Assembly: GCF_008364825.1 (NCBI RefSeq)
Contig: NZ_VTTO01000002.1
Span: 558,001-622,000 of the forward strand
Source of the DNA: Azospirillum sp. B21
GTDB lineage: Bacteria; Pseudomonadota; Alphaproteobacteria; Azospirillales; Azospirillaceae
Direction of reading: 5' to 3'
DNA: 64,000 nucleotides
Shown here: positions 1 through 8,397 of the stretch, in pieces
Layout of the letters: the number at the start of each line of letters is the position of its first letter
How positions within the stretch are numbered: the stretch's first letter is position 1
Notes under the pieces: generated by a model
The model's input: only the letters and a program-made list of their open reading frames with translations
Databases searched by the model: none
Told to the model about the DNA's origin: nothing
Program-made: the position numbers and the translations under genes

Positions 1-418
1 CGATCGCGCGGCGGTAATGGACGGCGGCATCATCCAGCCGGTCCTGTTCCTGCAACGCGCTGCCCAGGCTGTTGTGCGCCTGCGGATAGGCTTCGCGCAG
101 GGCGAGCGCCCGGCGGTATTCGGCCTCGGCCTCGCTCAACCGGCCTTGCGCGTGGAGGGCGAGGCCGAGGTTGGCGTGCTGCTCCGCCATCCGGGGGCGC
201 CGCGCGATGGCCCGGCCGATCAGCCGGACCGCTTCGGCATCTTCCCTGCGCTGGTGGTGCAGCACGCCCAGCAGGTGCAGCGCATCGGGGTTGCCGCGGT
301 CGGCCGCCAGCATAGCGCGGTAGGCACGCTCGGCCCCGTCCAGATCGCCGGCGCGGTGGTGGGCCAGCGCCTCGCGCAGGAGGGCGGCCAGTCTGGCGGA
401 GGCGGCGGAGGGCGGCAT
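1..418 (-). CDS. TPR-repeat protein, N-terminal part (cut by window edge)
   Basis: Reading leftwards from an ATG at 418, the frame stays open to the window edge and gives about 139 residues of tetratricopeptide repeats. Typical 34-residue units are visible, with signatures such as GDLDGAERAYRAML, PDALHLLGVLHHQ, HANLGLALHAQGR and AYPQAHNSLGSAL. Such repeats build protein-protein or sugar-transferase scaffolds; the missing C-terminus would decide whether this is a plain TPR protein or a TPR-glycosyltransferase. It diverges from the chemosensory operon. There is no strong ribosome binding site before the ATG and no other in-frame start nearby. Confidence 0.7.
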   Translation of the reverse strand, partial: MPPSAASARLAALLREALAHHRAGDLDGAERAYRAMLAADRGNPDALHLLGVLHHQRREDAEAVRLIGRAIARRPRMAEQHANLGLALHAQGRLSEAEAEYRRALALREAYPQAHNSLGSALQEQDRLDDAAVHYRRAI

Positions 419-590
419 GGAGCGGGAGCCGGATGGGACAGGATGTTCCGTTTCGATAGCATGAGTCGGGCTGCCGGCGCGTACGCAAAAAACCAGGGAC
501 GATTAAGGGGACTGGCGTGGCAACTTCCATTCTGTATACTTGCGCGAAATTCGGCTTCGCCGGCCGAGCTCCATCCAAAAGGCTTATATC

Positions 591-986
591 TTGAGTAAGA
601 CTGCAATCATCGTCGACGACAGCAAGCTTTCGCGCATGCATGTGCGGGCTATGGTCTTGCGCAACAAGCCGGACTGGTCGGTGGTCGAGGCGGCGAACGG
701 TGCCGAACTCTTCAAGACGTTGCAGGTCACGCCGGTCGATGTTGCGATCATCGATTACAACATGCCCGGCGACAACGGTGTGGACACCGCCGCCAAGCTG
801 CGCCAGAGCCATCCGAACGTCCATATCGCCATCATCACCGCCAACGCCCAGGACGCGGTGGTGTCAGGCATCCGCGCGCTCGGTGCCGCCTTCATGCCCA
901 AGCCGCTGGAGGAGGAGCAGGTCGCCCGCTTCCTGAACTCCACCGCCCTGCCACCGCGCCGCGCCTCCCAGGCCGCACCGGAGTGA
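591..986 (+). CDS. Single-domain CheY-like response regulator
   Basis: A stand-alone receiver of about 131 residues. The acidic pair is in IIVDDSK, the phospho-acceptor Asp in IIDYNMPG, the switch Thr in IITAN and the conserved Lys in FMPKPLE. The TTG at 591 is chosen because the receiver fold begins directly after it and an AAAAGG ribosome binding site lies about 8 bases upstream; longer versions from 540 add unconserved residues. It is the first gene of the chemosensory operon and its stop overlaps the next start (GTGA). It is probably a phosphorylation target or sink of the CheA encoded downstream; the output partner is unknown. Confidence 0.85.
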   Translation: MSKTAIIVDDSKLSRMHVRAMVLRNKPDWSVVEAANGAELFKTLQVTPVDVAIIDYNMPGDNGVDTAAKLRQSHPNVHIAIITANAQDAVVSGIRALGAAFMPKPLEEEQVARFLNSTALPPRRASQAAPE

Positions 987-1663
987 CCGCCGCCCCCATG
1001 CTGAGCGAGCTGGAGCGCGATGCGCTGGCCGAACTGGGCAACATCGGGATCGGCAAGGCATCGACCGCGCTCGGCCGCATGCTGGGCGGTCTGGTGACGC
1101 TGTCGGTGCCGTCGGTGGAGATGGTGCCGCCGGACGAGGTGGCCGGGTTGCTGGACCGGGCATTGACGCCGCCGCTGGTGGGCGTGTCGGAAAGGCTGGA
1201 CGGCCTGTTCGCCGGCTGCGCCCTGCTGGTGTTTCCCCAGGCCGGCAGCCTGCCGCTGGTGCGCGCGGCCCTGCCCCCGGACGTTCCGGCGGACGACGTT
1301 CCCGAATTGGAGGACGAGGTCCTGGCGGAATTGGGCAACGTCGTGCTGAACAGCGCGCTGGCGCTGGTCGCCAACCTGCTGGGCGAACCGGTGGACACCG
1401 GCCTGCCCGTGGTGATCCGCGGCAGCGGGGCGGAGGTCCTGGGCGGCTGCGCCGTGGTGGCGCCGGCCATCGCGGCGGAGGCCGGTGCTGCCCAGTCCGG
1501 TTTGGGGGCTGCCGCGCTGCTCTTCCACATCGATCTGCACACCAACCTGCCGGGCGGCGACGGGGTCGGAGTCGGGGGGCGGGTGGTTCTGCTGCTCGAT
1601 TCGGGCTCGGCGGGCGCGCTGCAGGCCACGCTCGGGCGCTATATCGGGCGGATGGTGGCCTGA
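983..1663 (+). CDS. CheC-family CheY-P phosphatase
   Basis: A protein of about 226 residues with the CheC/CheX/FliY phosphatase layout. Two copies of the ExxN active-site helix are visible: [12 protein letters not shown] near residue 18 and [12 protein letters not shown] near residue 114, the latter followed by a GEPVDTGLP turn. In CheC these Glu/Asn pairs hydrolyse phospho-CheY, so both sites look intact. The GTG at 983 overlaps the stop of the preceding receiver gene; an ATG at 998 is an alternative. CheC is typical of Bacillus, Thermotoga and archaea and unusual in alphaproteobacteria. Its position beside a receiver gene suggests that receiver is the substrate. Confidence 0.82.
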   Translation: MTAAPMLSELERDALAELGNIGIGKASTALGRMLGGLVTLSVPSVEMVPPDEVAGLLDRALTPPLVGVSERLDGLFAGCALLVFPQAGSLPLVRAALPPDVPADDVPELEDEVLAELGNVVLNSALALVANLLGEPVDTGLPVVIRGSGAEVLGGCAVVAPAIAAEAGAAQSGLGAAALLFHIDLHTNLPGGDGVGVGGRVVLLLDSGSAGALQATLGRYIGRMVA

Positions 1664-1703
1664 GACCATCAAGAAGAACCAGCTGGAAAGGCGGGGAAGG
1701 ACC

Positions 1704-3707
1704 ATGGCACTCATCAAGAAGACCAGGATGGACACGGCACGCACGGCCCGGAACAAGGACGGCGGTGCCGATGCCGGTCCGGATGGGGGTGCGGTCGAAA
1801 CCGCCCCCGAAACGGCTGCGCCTGCCGTCCCGACCATGAAAGCCGCTTCGCCGGACGGTGCCGTGCCGAACACTCCGCAGCGCCGCCGGGCACGTGCCGA
1901 TTCGCGCCGCCGGCAGGCCGCCAGCGGCATCGCCGCCGCCTCCACCGAGTTGGCGAGCGGCGTCACCCAGGCAGCCTCCGCCGCCGAGGAGTTGCGCCGG
2001 GCGATGGAGCAGATCGCCGCCGGCGCCGAGGAAACGGCCGGCGCCACCCAGCAGTCGCAGCGCATGATCGGCCGCGCGTCGGAACTGCTGGCCCGCTCGC
2101 GGGCCACGGCCGAGCAGGCGGTGCTGCGGGTCGAGGCGCTGCAGGGAACGCTGAAGGACGTCAGCGGCCAGATCCTGTCCTCCATCGACGGCATCGTCCG
2201 CGCCGCCGAACGGCAGGAGGCCTCGGTCCGGCTGGTGCGCGACCTGGAGGCCCAGGCGAGCGAGATCGGCGCCATCGTGCAGAGCGTGGCCGCCATCGCC
2301 GACCAGACCAACCTGCTGGCGCTGAACGCCGCCATCGAGGCCGCGCGGGCGGGGGAGGCCGGGAAGGGCTTCGCGGTCGTCGCCGACGAGGTGCAGGCGC
2401 TGGCCGAACGGTCCGAACGCAGCGCCAACGACATCCAGGGGATGGTCGGGGAGATCCAGGAGGCGGTGGCCTCCATCGCGGCCGGCATCGTCGCCTCGTC
2501 CGATGCCGCCAAGGCGGAGGTGGAGCGCGGGCGCACCATCGTGCAGCAGCTGGAAGGCGTGAGGTCGGACATGACCGCGCTGGTGCAGGGCGCACAGGAG
2601 ACGATCCGCGCCGCGGTCGAGGCCGACCAGGCTGCGCGCGAAGCCCTGCGCGGAGCGGAAACCATCGCCGCGAGCGCCGAGGAGCAGTCCGCCGCCGCCG
2701 AGGAGGCGCTGAAGACCGCGGGCGAGCAGGCCGTCGCCCTGAACCAGAGCCAGCGCGCCGCGGGGCAGCTGTCGGAACTGGCCGAGGATCTGGAGGGCAC
2801 CGCCGACCTCGCCGCCACCGCCGATGAACTGGCCTCGGCCGCGGAGGAGCTGTCGGCCGCCATCGAGGAGATCAACCGGGCCGCCGCCCAGATCATGACG
2901 GCGATCGGCCAGATCTCCGGCGGCGCCCAATCGCAGAGTGCCGCCACCCACCAGCTCGCCTCCGCAATCGCGGAGATCGACGCGGCGGCGACGCTCGCCG
3001 CCGGGCGGGCGCAGGATTCGGTCGAGCGCTGCTCCTCGATGGAAGCCCTGCTGGGCGAGACCCGCGACACCATCGGCCGGCTGGCCGACGGCATGCTGGA
3101 GGCGGTGGACTCGTCCCGCCGGGCCGGCGAGCGGCTGGACGCGCTGGAGCGGATCGGCCGGCGCATCGACAAGGTGGTGGACGCCATCGCCACCGTCGCC
3201 ATCCAGACCGGCATGCTGGCGGTCAGCGGCTCCATCGAGGCGGCGCGGGCGGGCGAGTTCGGCCGAGGCTTCACCGTGGTCAGCGGCGACATCCGCAAGC
3301 TGGCCGGCGACAGCGCCGAGAGCGCCGAGCGGGTCAAGGACATCGTCCGCGACATCCAGGACCAGATGCTGCGGGTGCGCCGCGACATCGACGACGTTTC
3401 GGCCACTGCGGTGGCGGAGACCGCGCGGCACCGCGCCTTCGGCGTCACCCTGACCGCCAGCGCGCAGGAACTGCGGGTGGTCACCGCTGGCAGCCGCGAG
3501 ATCCTGGACGCCGCCGCGGAGACCACCATCGCCTTGCGTGAAACCCGCACCGGCGTGGAACAGGTTGCCACCGCCGCCGCCGCCGCCAACCTCGCCGCGA
3601 CCGAGGCGGCCAAGGCGGCCCGCGAGCAGGCCAAGGGGGCGGAGGAACTGGCGTCGGCGATCGAGGAGATCGCGGCGATGGCCGACAGCCTGCTCGGCGC
3701 GGTTTGA
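1704..3707 (+). CDS. Cytoplasmic methyl-accepting chemotaxis protein with two signalling tips
   Basis: A 667-residue, almost entirely helical, Ala/Glu-rich protein with no transmembrane segment and no recognisable sensor domain; the first 70 residues are low complexity. It contains a normal MCP hairpin tip near residues 199-232 ([15 protein letters not shown], then [11 protein letters not shown]). A second, diverged tip lies near 495-533 ([15 protein letters not shown], then [11 protein letters not shown]). The coiled coil therefore carries two CheA/CheW-docking regions in tandem. The ATG at 1704 follows a GGGGAAGG ribosome binding site. The gene overlaps the following CheW gene. Its role is presumably to present cytoplasmic or partner-derived signals to the CheA of this operon. 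Confidence 0.88.
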   Translation: MALIKKTRMDTARTARNKDGGADAGPDGGAVETAPETAAPAVPTMKAASPDGAVPNTPQRRRARADSRRRQAASGIAAASTELASGVTQAASAAEELRRAMEQIAAGAEETAGATQQSQRMIGRASELLARSRATAEQAVLRVEALQGTLKDVSGQILSSIDGIVRAAERQEASVRLVRDLEAQASEIGAIVQSVAAIADQTNLLALNAAIEAARAGEAGKGFAVVADEVQALAERSERSANDIQGMVGEIQEAVASIAAGIVASSDAAKAEVERGRTIVQQLEGVRSDMTALVQGAQETIRAAVEADQAAREALRGAETIAASAEEQSAAAEEALKTAGEQAVALNQSQRAAGQLSELAEDLEGTADLAATADELASAAEELSAAIEEINRAAAQIMTAIGQISGGAQSQSAATHQLASAIAEIDAAATLAAGRAQDSVERCSSMEALLGETRDTIGRLADGMLEAVDSSRRAGERLDALERIGRRIDKVVDAIATVAIQTGMLAVSGSIEAARAGEFGRGFTVVSGDIRKLAGDSAESAERVKDIVRDIQDQMLRVRRDIDDVSATAVAETARHRAFGVTLTASAQELRVVTAGSREILDAAAETTIALRETRTGVEQVATAAAAANLAATEAAKAAREQAKGAEELASAIEEIAAMADSLLGAV

Positions 3708-5329
3708 CCGCCGTGGCGACGGAAGAGGCGTCCGGAGGGGTAGCCGGCGACCGCGGGGCGGGCAGCCTCGCCTTCGTCACCATGACGGTCGGCGACCTGC
3801 GCCTCGCCCTGCCGATGTCGTCCGTGCATGCGGTGATCCGCCCGCCGGAACTGGTGCGCATCCCGCTGGGCCCGCCGGGTCTGGAGGGGCTGGCGCATTG
3901 GCATGGCGACGCGGTGCCGGTTCTGGACCTTGCAATGGCGCTCGGACGGGACGGCGGGACGCCCGACACGCGCGAGACCCGCGTGGTGCTGGTCGGACAT
4001 CGCGGCCAGCCGGTCGGCCTGCGGGTGGACGCCATGGCCGGCATCCTGCGCAGCGACCCCGACCGCATCGACCCGGTGACCGCCGAGGATGGCGGGCTCG
4101 ACCCTGCCATGCTGGACGGCCTGCTGCGCGACGGTCCGGCCACCATCCTGAAGCCGGACGTCCTGATCGACCGGCAGTTCGGCGATCCGGGCGAGAGCGA
4201 CCGGACGGCGGGCGCGGGCGGGCTGGTCGGCGGTTTCGGACAGGTCGCAGGTCCAGGCGGTGACCGCAGTGCCGGCGCCAGGGCCGCGGGCGTGATCGAC
4301 CGGCTGGCGCTGCTGGTCTTCGAGGTCGCCGGTCAGGAATTCGCCCTGCCGGTGGAGCGCGTGCGCGAAGTGCTGCCGGCCCCGCGCGAGATCTCCCGCA
4401 TGGCGCGGTCCAGGGCGCATCTGCTCGGGGTGATGTCGGTGCGCGACCGGCTGCTGCCGCTGGTCGGTCTGCGCGCGCTGTTCGGGCTGGAAGGCGTTCG
4501 GGAACAGGGGGCCGGAGAGCAGGCCGCCGGGCGCCGGGTGGTCGTGGTGCGGCCCGGTCAGCGGCAGGCCCCGGTGGGCGTCCTGGTGGACGAGGTGCGG
4601 GAGATCCTGCGGCTCGACGCCGCGCAGATCGACCCGGTGCCGCCCTTTCTCGCCCGCGAACCGGAATTCGAGGATTTGGACGGCATCGCGCGGGCGGATG
4701 GCGGACGGCGGCTGGTCTCCGTGCTGTCGGCCGGACGGCTGTTCCGGCATGGCGCGGCGATCGGTGCCGAAGCAGGTGTCGATGGGGAGAGGGACGGTAT
4801 GGAACCGGCACGGCCTGCGGATGCGGGCGGCATGGCGGGCAAGGCGGAGCGTTTCGTCGTCTTCAGCCTCGCCGGGGCGGAATACGGCTTGCCGGTCGCC
4901 GCCGTGCGCGAGGTGCTGCGCCGGCCCGACAGCATCACGCCCCTGCCCAATGCTCCCGACTTCGTCAGTGGCGTGCTGACGCTGCGCGGCGAGGTGCTGC
5001 CCCTGATCGACCAGCGCCGGCTGCTGCATCTGCCGGCGGCGGGCGGCGGGACCGCTCCCGGACTCGCGCGTGGCCGGGTTGTGGTGGTTGGCCGGGATGG
5101 GGCCGATGCCGCGCGGGTCGGGCTGCTGGTCGACGGCCTGTCGGGCCTGCTGACGATCCCGGCGGAGCGGATCGGTCCGGCCCCGGCGGTGTCGGCGGCG
5201 CAGCGCCGGCTGATCCGCCGCGTGGCGACGCTGGAGACGGCCGGCGCAGCGCGCCTGATCCTGCTGATGGATGCAGAAAGCCTGCTCGACATGGACCGGC
5301 TGGCCGGCCTGCTCGTTACCCAGCAGTAA
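3704..5329 (+). CDS. Triple-domain CheW-like coupling protein
   Basis: About 541 residues holding three successive CheW-type domains joined by short linkers. Domain 1 starts near [15 protein letters not shown] (residues 25-165), domain 2 near [16 protein letters not shown] (about 205-350) and domain 3 near [15 protein letters not shown] (about 383-535). Each has the usual early strand pair, the VRE or VHA turn and the V-D-V core strand. CheW couples receptors to CheA; three linked copies could cross-link several receptor or kinase molecules. Domain 1 is the most diverged. The TTG at 3704 overlaps the MCP stop; a GTG at 3713 is equally possible. Confidence 0.85.
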   Translation: MTAVATEEASGGVAGDRGAGSLAFVTMTVGDLRLALPMSSVHAVIRPPELVRIPLGPPGLEGLAHWHGDAVPVLDLAMALGRDGGTPDTRETRVVLVGHRGQPVGLRVDAMAGILRSDPDRIDPVTAEDGGLDPAMLDGLLRDGPATILKPDVLIDRQFGDPGESDRTAGAGGLVGGFGQVAGPGGDRSAGARAAGVIDRLALLVFEVAGQEFALPVERVREVLPAPREISRMARSRAHLLGVMSVRDRLLPLVGLRALFGLEGVREQGAGEQAAGRRVVVVRPGQRQAPVGVLVDEVREILRLDAAQIDPVPPFLAREPEFEDLDGIARADGGRRLVSVLSAGRLFRHGAAIGAEAGVDGERDGMEPARPADAGGMAGKAERFVVFSLAGAEYGLPVAAVREVLRRPDSITPLPNAPDFVSGVLTLRGEVLPLIDQRRLLHLPAAGGGTAPGLARGRVVVVGRDGADAARVGLLVDGLSGLLTIPAERIGPAPAVSAAQRRLIRRVATLETAGAARLILLMDAESLLDMDRLAGLLVTQQ

Positions 5330-5336
5330 CGGCTCG

Positions 5337-6458
5337 ATGGGGAACGGTGTGCTGACGGTTCTGGTGGTGGACGATTCCGCGTTGATGCGCCGGCGCATCG
5401 CGGAGATGCTGACCGAAGCCGGTTTCCGGGTGGAGACCGCCGCGACGGGGGAGGAGGCCCTGGCGCGCCTGCCGGTCGTCGATCCGGACGTGGTGACGCT
5501 CGACGTGACCATGCCCGGCATGGACGGGCTGACCTGCCTCGCCCGCATCATGGTGGAGCATCCCAAGCCGGTGGTCATGGTCTCCGCCCTCACCGGCGCC
5601 GGCGCGGAGGAGACGCTGGAGGCGCTGCGGCTGGGGGCGGTGGAGGCGGTGCAGAAGCCGGCCGCCGGTGCAATCGGCCGCATCGGCGAGGGGCTGGTGG
5701 AGACGGTGCGCGCCGCCGCGTCGTCGCGCCCGCGCCGGGTGCATGGCCTGCGCGAGCGGCTGCGGCTGGCCCGCGCCCGTATCGCCGGGGAGGATTTCGT
5801 CGCTCCCGAAGGGCCGCTGCCGGCCCCGCCCGTGGGAAGGACCGCTGTGGGCGCGGAGGGGGACGGGGTGGTGCTGGTCGGCGTGTCCACCGGTGGACCC
5901 AGCACGCTGGAGGACATCCTGCCCCTGCTGCCGGCCGATTTCCCCTGGCCGGTGGTGGTGGCCCAGCATATGCCCGCCGCCTTCACCGCGACGCTGGCGC
6001 GGCGGCTGGACGAGCTGTGCGCCCTGCGCGTGCTGGAGGTGGAGCGGGCGACGGTGCTGGAGCCGGGCATGGTCTGCATCGCCCGCGGCGGCGCGGATGT
6101 GGAGCTGGCGCGGCGCGGCGGGCGGCTGCAGGCGGTCTGCGTGCCCGCGGCAGCCGACCGGCCCTGGCATCCCAATGCCGACAGGCTGGTGACCAGCGCC
6201 ATGCGGCTGCTGCCGGCGGACCGGCTGGTCGGGGTGCTGCTGACCGGCATGGGCAACGACGGCGCCGCGTCGATGGCGGAGCTGCACGCCCGCGGCGGAC
6301 GGACCATCGCGGAGTCGGAGGACAGCGCTGTCGTCTTCGGCATGCCGCAGGATTTGATCCGGCGTGGCGGTGCCGGCATCGTGCTGCCGTCGGACCGCAT
6401 CGCCGGCCAGTTGATCCGCTGGCTGATGCCCGCCCCGCGGCGGGCCGGCGGGCATTAG
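5337..6458 (+). CDS. cheB: CheB protein-glutamate methylesterase
   Basis: About 373 residues: an N-terminal receiver (VVDDSALMR, acceptor Asp about 56 in TLDVTMPGMDG) and a C-terminal methylesterase. The catalytic triad is visible: Ser in GVSTGGPS, His in AQHMPAAF and Asp in TGMGNDGA. The enzyme removes methyl groups from, and deamidates, receptor glutamines or glutamates when phosphorylated by CheA. The ATG at 5337 is placed directly before the receiver fold, eight bases after the CheW stop. Paired with the CheR gene downstream, it implies that the double-tip receptor is adapted by methylation. Confidence 0.93.
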   Translation: MGNGVLTVLVVDDSALMRRRIAEMLTEAGFRVETAATGEEALARLPVVDPDVVTLDVTMPGMDGLTCLARIMVEHPKPVVMVSALTGAGAEETLEALRLGAVEAVQKPAAGAIGRIGEGLVETVRAAASSRPRRVHGLRERLRLARARIAGEDFVAPEGPLPAPPVGRTAVGAEGDGVVLVGVSTGGPSTLEDILPLLPADFPWPVVVAQHMPAAFTATLARRLDELCALRVLEVERATVLEPGMVCIARGGADVELARRGGRLQAVCVPAAADRPWHPNADRLVTSAMRLLPADRLVGVLLTGMGNDGAASMAELHARGGRTIAESEDSAVVFGMPQDLIRRGGAGIVLPSDRIAGQLIRWLMPAPRRAGGH

Positions 6459-6468
6459 GGAGGACGCC

Positions 6469-7119
6469 ATGGGACTGGTGAAGAAGAAGGCCGGCGCCGC
6501 GCCATCCGGTCCTGCGGCGCCCGACGCGCAAGCCGATCCATTGGCCGATCCATTGGCCGATCCGCTGGCGGCCCTTGAGGATGCCGACGCCTCGGTCCGC
6601 CGCGATGCTGCCCATGGCCTGGGCCATGCAGCGCCTCCGGGGGCCGTCGCGGCGCTCGCCCGCCGGCTGGAGGCGGAGGGGGATGCCGGCGTGCGGGAGG
6701 CGATCCTGACGGCGCTCGCCCGCATTGCGACCGGCGAGGCGGCGGCGGCATTGCTCCCCTTCCTCGACCGCGAGGACGCGGCACTGCGCAACGGTGTGCT
6801 GGAAAGCCTGCAGCAGATGCCGGCGGAGGTCGCCGCCCCGGCTCTGCTGCCGCTGCTCGGCCATGCCGACCCGGACCTGCGCATCTTCGCGGTGCAGGGG
6901 CTGGGAGGCCTCGCCCATCCCGGCCGGGCCGACTGGCTGGCGGCGGTGATGGAGCGGGACGCCGACGTCAATGTCGGCCTCGCCGCGGTGGAGGCGCTGG
7001 CCGAGGCCGGCAGCCCGGAGGCGCTGTCCAGCCTGGAAACCCTGGCCCGGCGCTTCCCCGACGATCCCTTCGTCGCCTTTGCCGTCGATGCCGCCCGCTC
7101 CAGCTTCCGGGGCGGGTGA
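6469..7119 (+). CDS. HEAT-repeat protein of the chemosensory operon
   Basis: A 216-residue protein of PBS-lyase/HEAT-type helical repeats. After a charged, low-complexity head that contains a tandem ADPL motif, repeats follow as DASVRRDAAHGLG, DAGVREAILTALARI, DAALRNGVLESLQQM, DPDLRIFAVQGLG and DVNVGLAAVEALA. HEAT repeats form binding scaffolds. The gene starts 10 bases after cheB (ribosome site GGGAGGA) and ends 4 bases before cheR, so a role with the methylation enzymes or the CheA array is likely. No catalytic motif is present. Confidence 0.82.
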   Translation: MGLVKKKAGAAPSGPAAPDAQADPLADPLADPLAALEDADASVRRDAAHGLGHAAPPGAVAALARRLEAEGDAGVREAILTALARIATGEAAAALLPFLDREDAALRNGVLESLQQMPAEVAAPALLPLLGHADPDLRIFAVQGLGGLAHPGRADWLAAVMERDADVNVGLAAVEALAEAGSPEALSSLETLARRFPDDPFVAFAVDAARSSFRGG

Positions 7120-7123
7120 GCGC

Positions 7124-8002
7124 GTGGCCGACACCGAACCGGACGGCCTGTCGCCGGAGGACTATGCGACCCTGTGCGATTTCCTGCGGGAACGCACCGG
7201 CCTGTCCTTTACCGAGGCCAAGCGCTATTTCGTCGACCGCCGCGTCGCCGCCCGCATGCAGGCGGTAGGCGCGACAAACCTGCGCGCCTACCTGAACCTG
7301 CTGCGCTTCCAAGCGTCGGGGGAGGAGCTGCAGCGGCTCGTCAACCTGATGACGGTGAACGAGACTTATTTCTTCCGCGAGAAGTACCAGTTCGACTGCT
7401 TGGTGAACTCCGTCCTCGACGAGCTGGTGCGGGACAGGCCGAAGGGCTCGCGGCTGCGCATCTGGTCGGCCGGCTGCGCCACGGGGGAGGAGCCCTATTC
7501 CATCGCCATCATGCTGCTGGAGAGCTGGCGTCGCGTGGACGATTACGAGATCGAGCTGCTGGCGTCGGACATCGACAGCGCCGTGCTGGAACGCGCGCGC
7601 GAGGGCATCTATGACGAGCGCGCCCTGCAAGGGCTGCCGGCCCATCTGCGCGCCAAGTATTTCCAATCCCTGCGCGGGACGGCGCCTGCCGGGGGGCCGC
7701 GCTGGCAGATCATCGAGGACTTGCGGGAGTCGGTCGATTTCTCGCTGGTCAACATCGCCGACCCGCAGCAGGTGCGCGGATTCCGCGGGATCGACGTGAT
7801 CTTCTGCCGCAACCTGCTGATCTATTTCGACGATCTTGGCCGACGGGAGGCGGCGAGCATGTTCCACGATGCCCTGGCGCCGGGCGGCTTCGTCTGCCTC
7901 GGCCATTCGGAAAGCATGAGCCGCATGTCCTCGCTGTTCGTCCCGCGCCGTTTCCCGGACGCTATCCTCTACCAGAAGCCATTGAACGGAGGTGCGCCAT
8001 GA
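7124..8002 (+). CDS. cheR: CheR chemotaxis protein methyltransferase
   Basis: About 292 residues with the CheR layout: an N-terminal helical domain (LCDFLRERTGLSF, then KRYFVDRRVAARM), then an SAM-dependent methyltransferase fold. Diagnostic segments are VNETYFFRE, WSAGCATGEEPYS (SAM loop), DIDSAVLERAREG, DVIFCRNLLIYFD and the terminal GHSES. It methylates glutamates on receptors using S-adenosylmethionine. The GTG at 7124 follows the HEAT gene by four bases; longer in-frame versions only run through that gene. It overlaps the next receiver gene by four bases. Confidence 0.93.
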   Translation: MADTEPDGLSPEDYATLCDFLRERTGLSFTEAKRYFVDRRVAARMQAVGATNLRAYLNLLRFQASGEELQRLVNLMTVNETYFFREKYQFDCLVNSVLDELVRDRPKGSRLRIWSAGCATGEEPYSIAIMLLESWRRVDDYEIELLASDIDSAVLERAREGIYDERALQGLPAHLRAKYFQSLRGTAPAGGPRWQIIEDLRESVDFSLVNIADPQQVRGFRGIDVIFCRNLLIYFDDLGRREAASMFHDALAPGGFVCLGHSESMSRMSSLFVPRRFPDAILYQKPLNGGAP

Positions 8003-8397
8003 CGGATGGACCGCGCATCCTGGTGGTGGACGACGCCGTGACCGTCCGCGCCTTCGGCCGCCGCGTGCTGGAGGCCGAAGGCTTCGTGGTGGACGAGGCG
8101 GTGAACGGCATCGAGGGGCTGGAACGGGCGATGGCCGTGCCGCCCGATCTGGTGATCGTCGACGTCAACATGCGCAAGATGGACGGCTACACCATGCTGC
8201 GCGTCCTGCGCCGCGATCCGGTCTTGCGCGACGTGCCCGCCATCATGATCAGCACCGAATCCAAGGACAGCGACCGCGAACAGGCGCTGCTGGCCGGCGC
8301 CAACTGGTACATCGTGAAGCCGCCGCGGCCGGAGATGCTGGTGGAGGTGGCACGCCTGCTGACCGGCCGTCCGCTTGGACCGGAGGGGGCGCCATGA
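7999..8397 (+). CDS. CheY-like response regulator
   Basis: A single receiver domain of 132 residues: ILVVDDAVTVR (acidic pocket), VIVDVNMRKMDGY (phospho-acceptor Asp), IMISTESKD (switch Ser/Thr) and the conserved Lys in YIVKPPRPE. It overlaps the cheR stop and is itself overlapped by cheA, so it is translationally coupled to both. It is the second stand-alone receiver of the operon and the likelier direct CheA output; the first one is paired with the CheC-like phosphatase. No motor- or DNA-binding part is present. Confidence 0.9.
   Translation: MTDGPRILVVDDAVTVRAFGRRVLEAEGFVVDEAVNGIEGLERAMAVPPDLVIVDVNMRKMDGYTMLRVLRRDPVLRDVPAIMISTESKDSDREQALLAGANWYIVKPPRPEMLVEVARLLTGRPLGPEGAP

Noticed and set aside
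755..6400. Minus-strand open frame of 1881 codons across the chemosensory operon
   Set aside because: It is antisense to five well-supported Che genes, has Arg/Ser/Pro-rich low-complexity product and no domain; long antisense frames are expected at this GC content.
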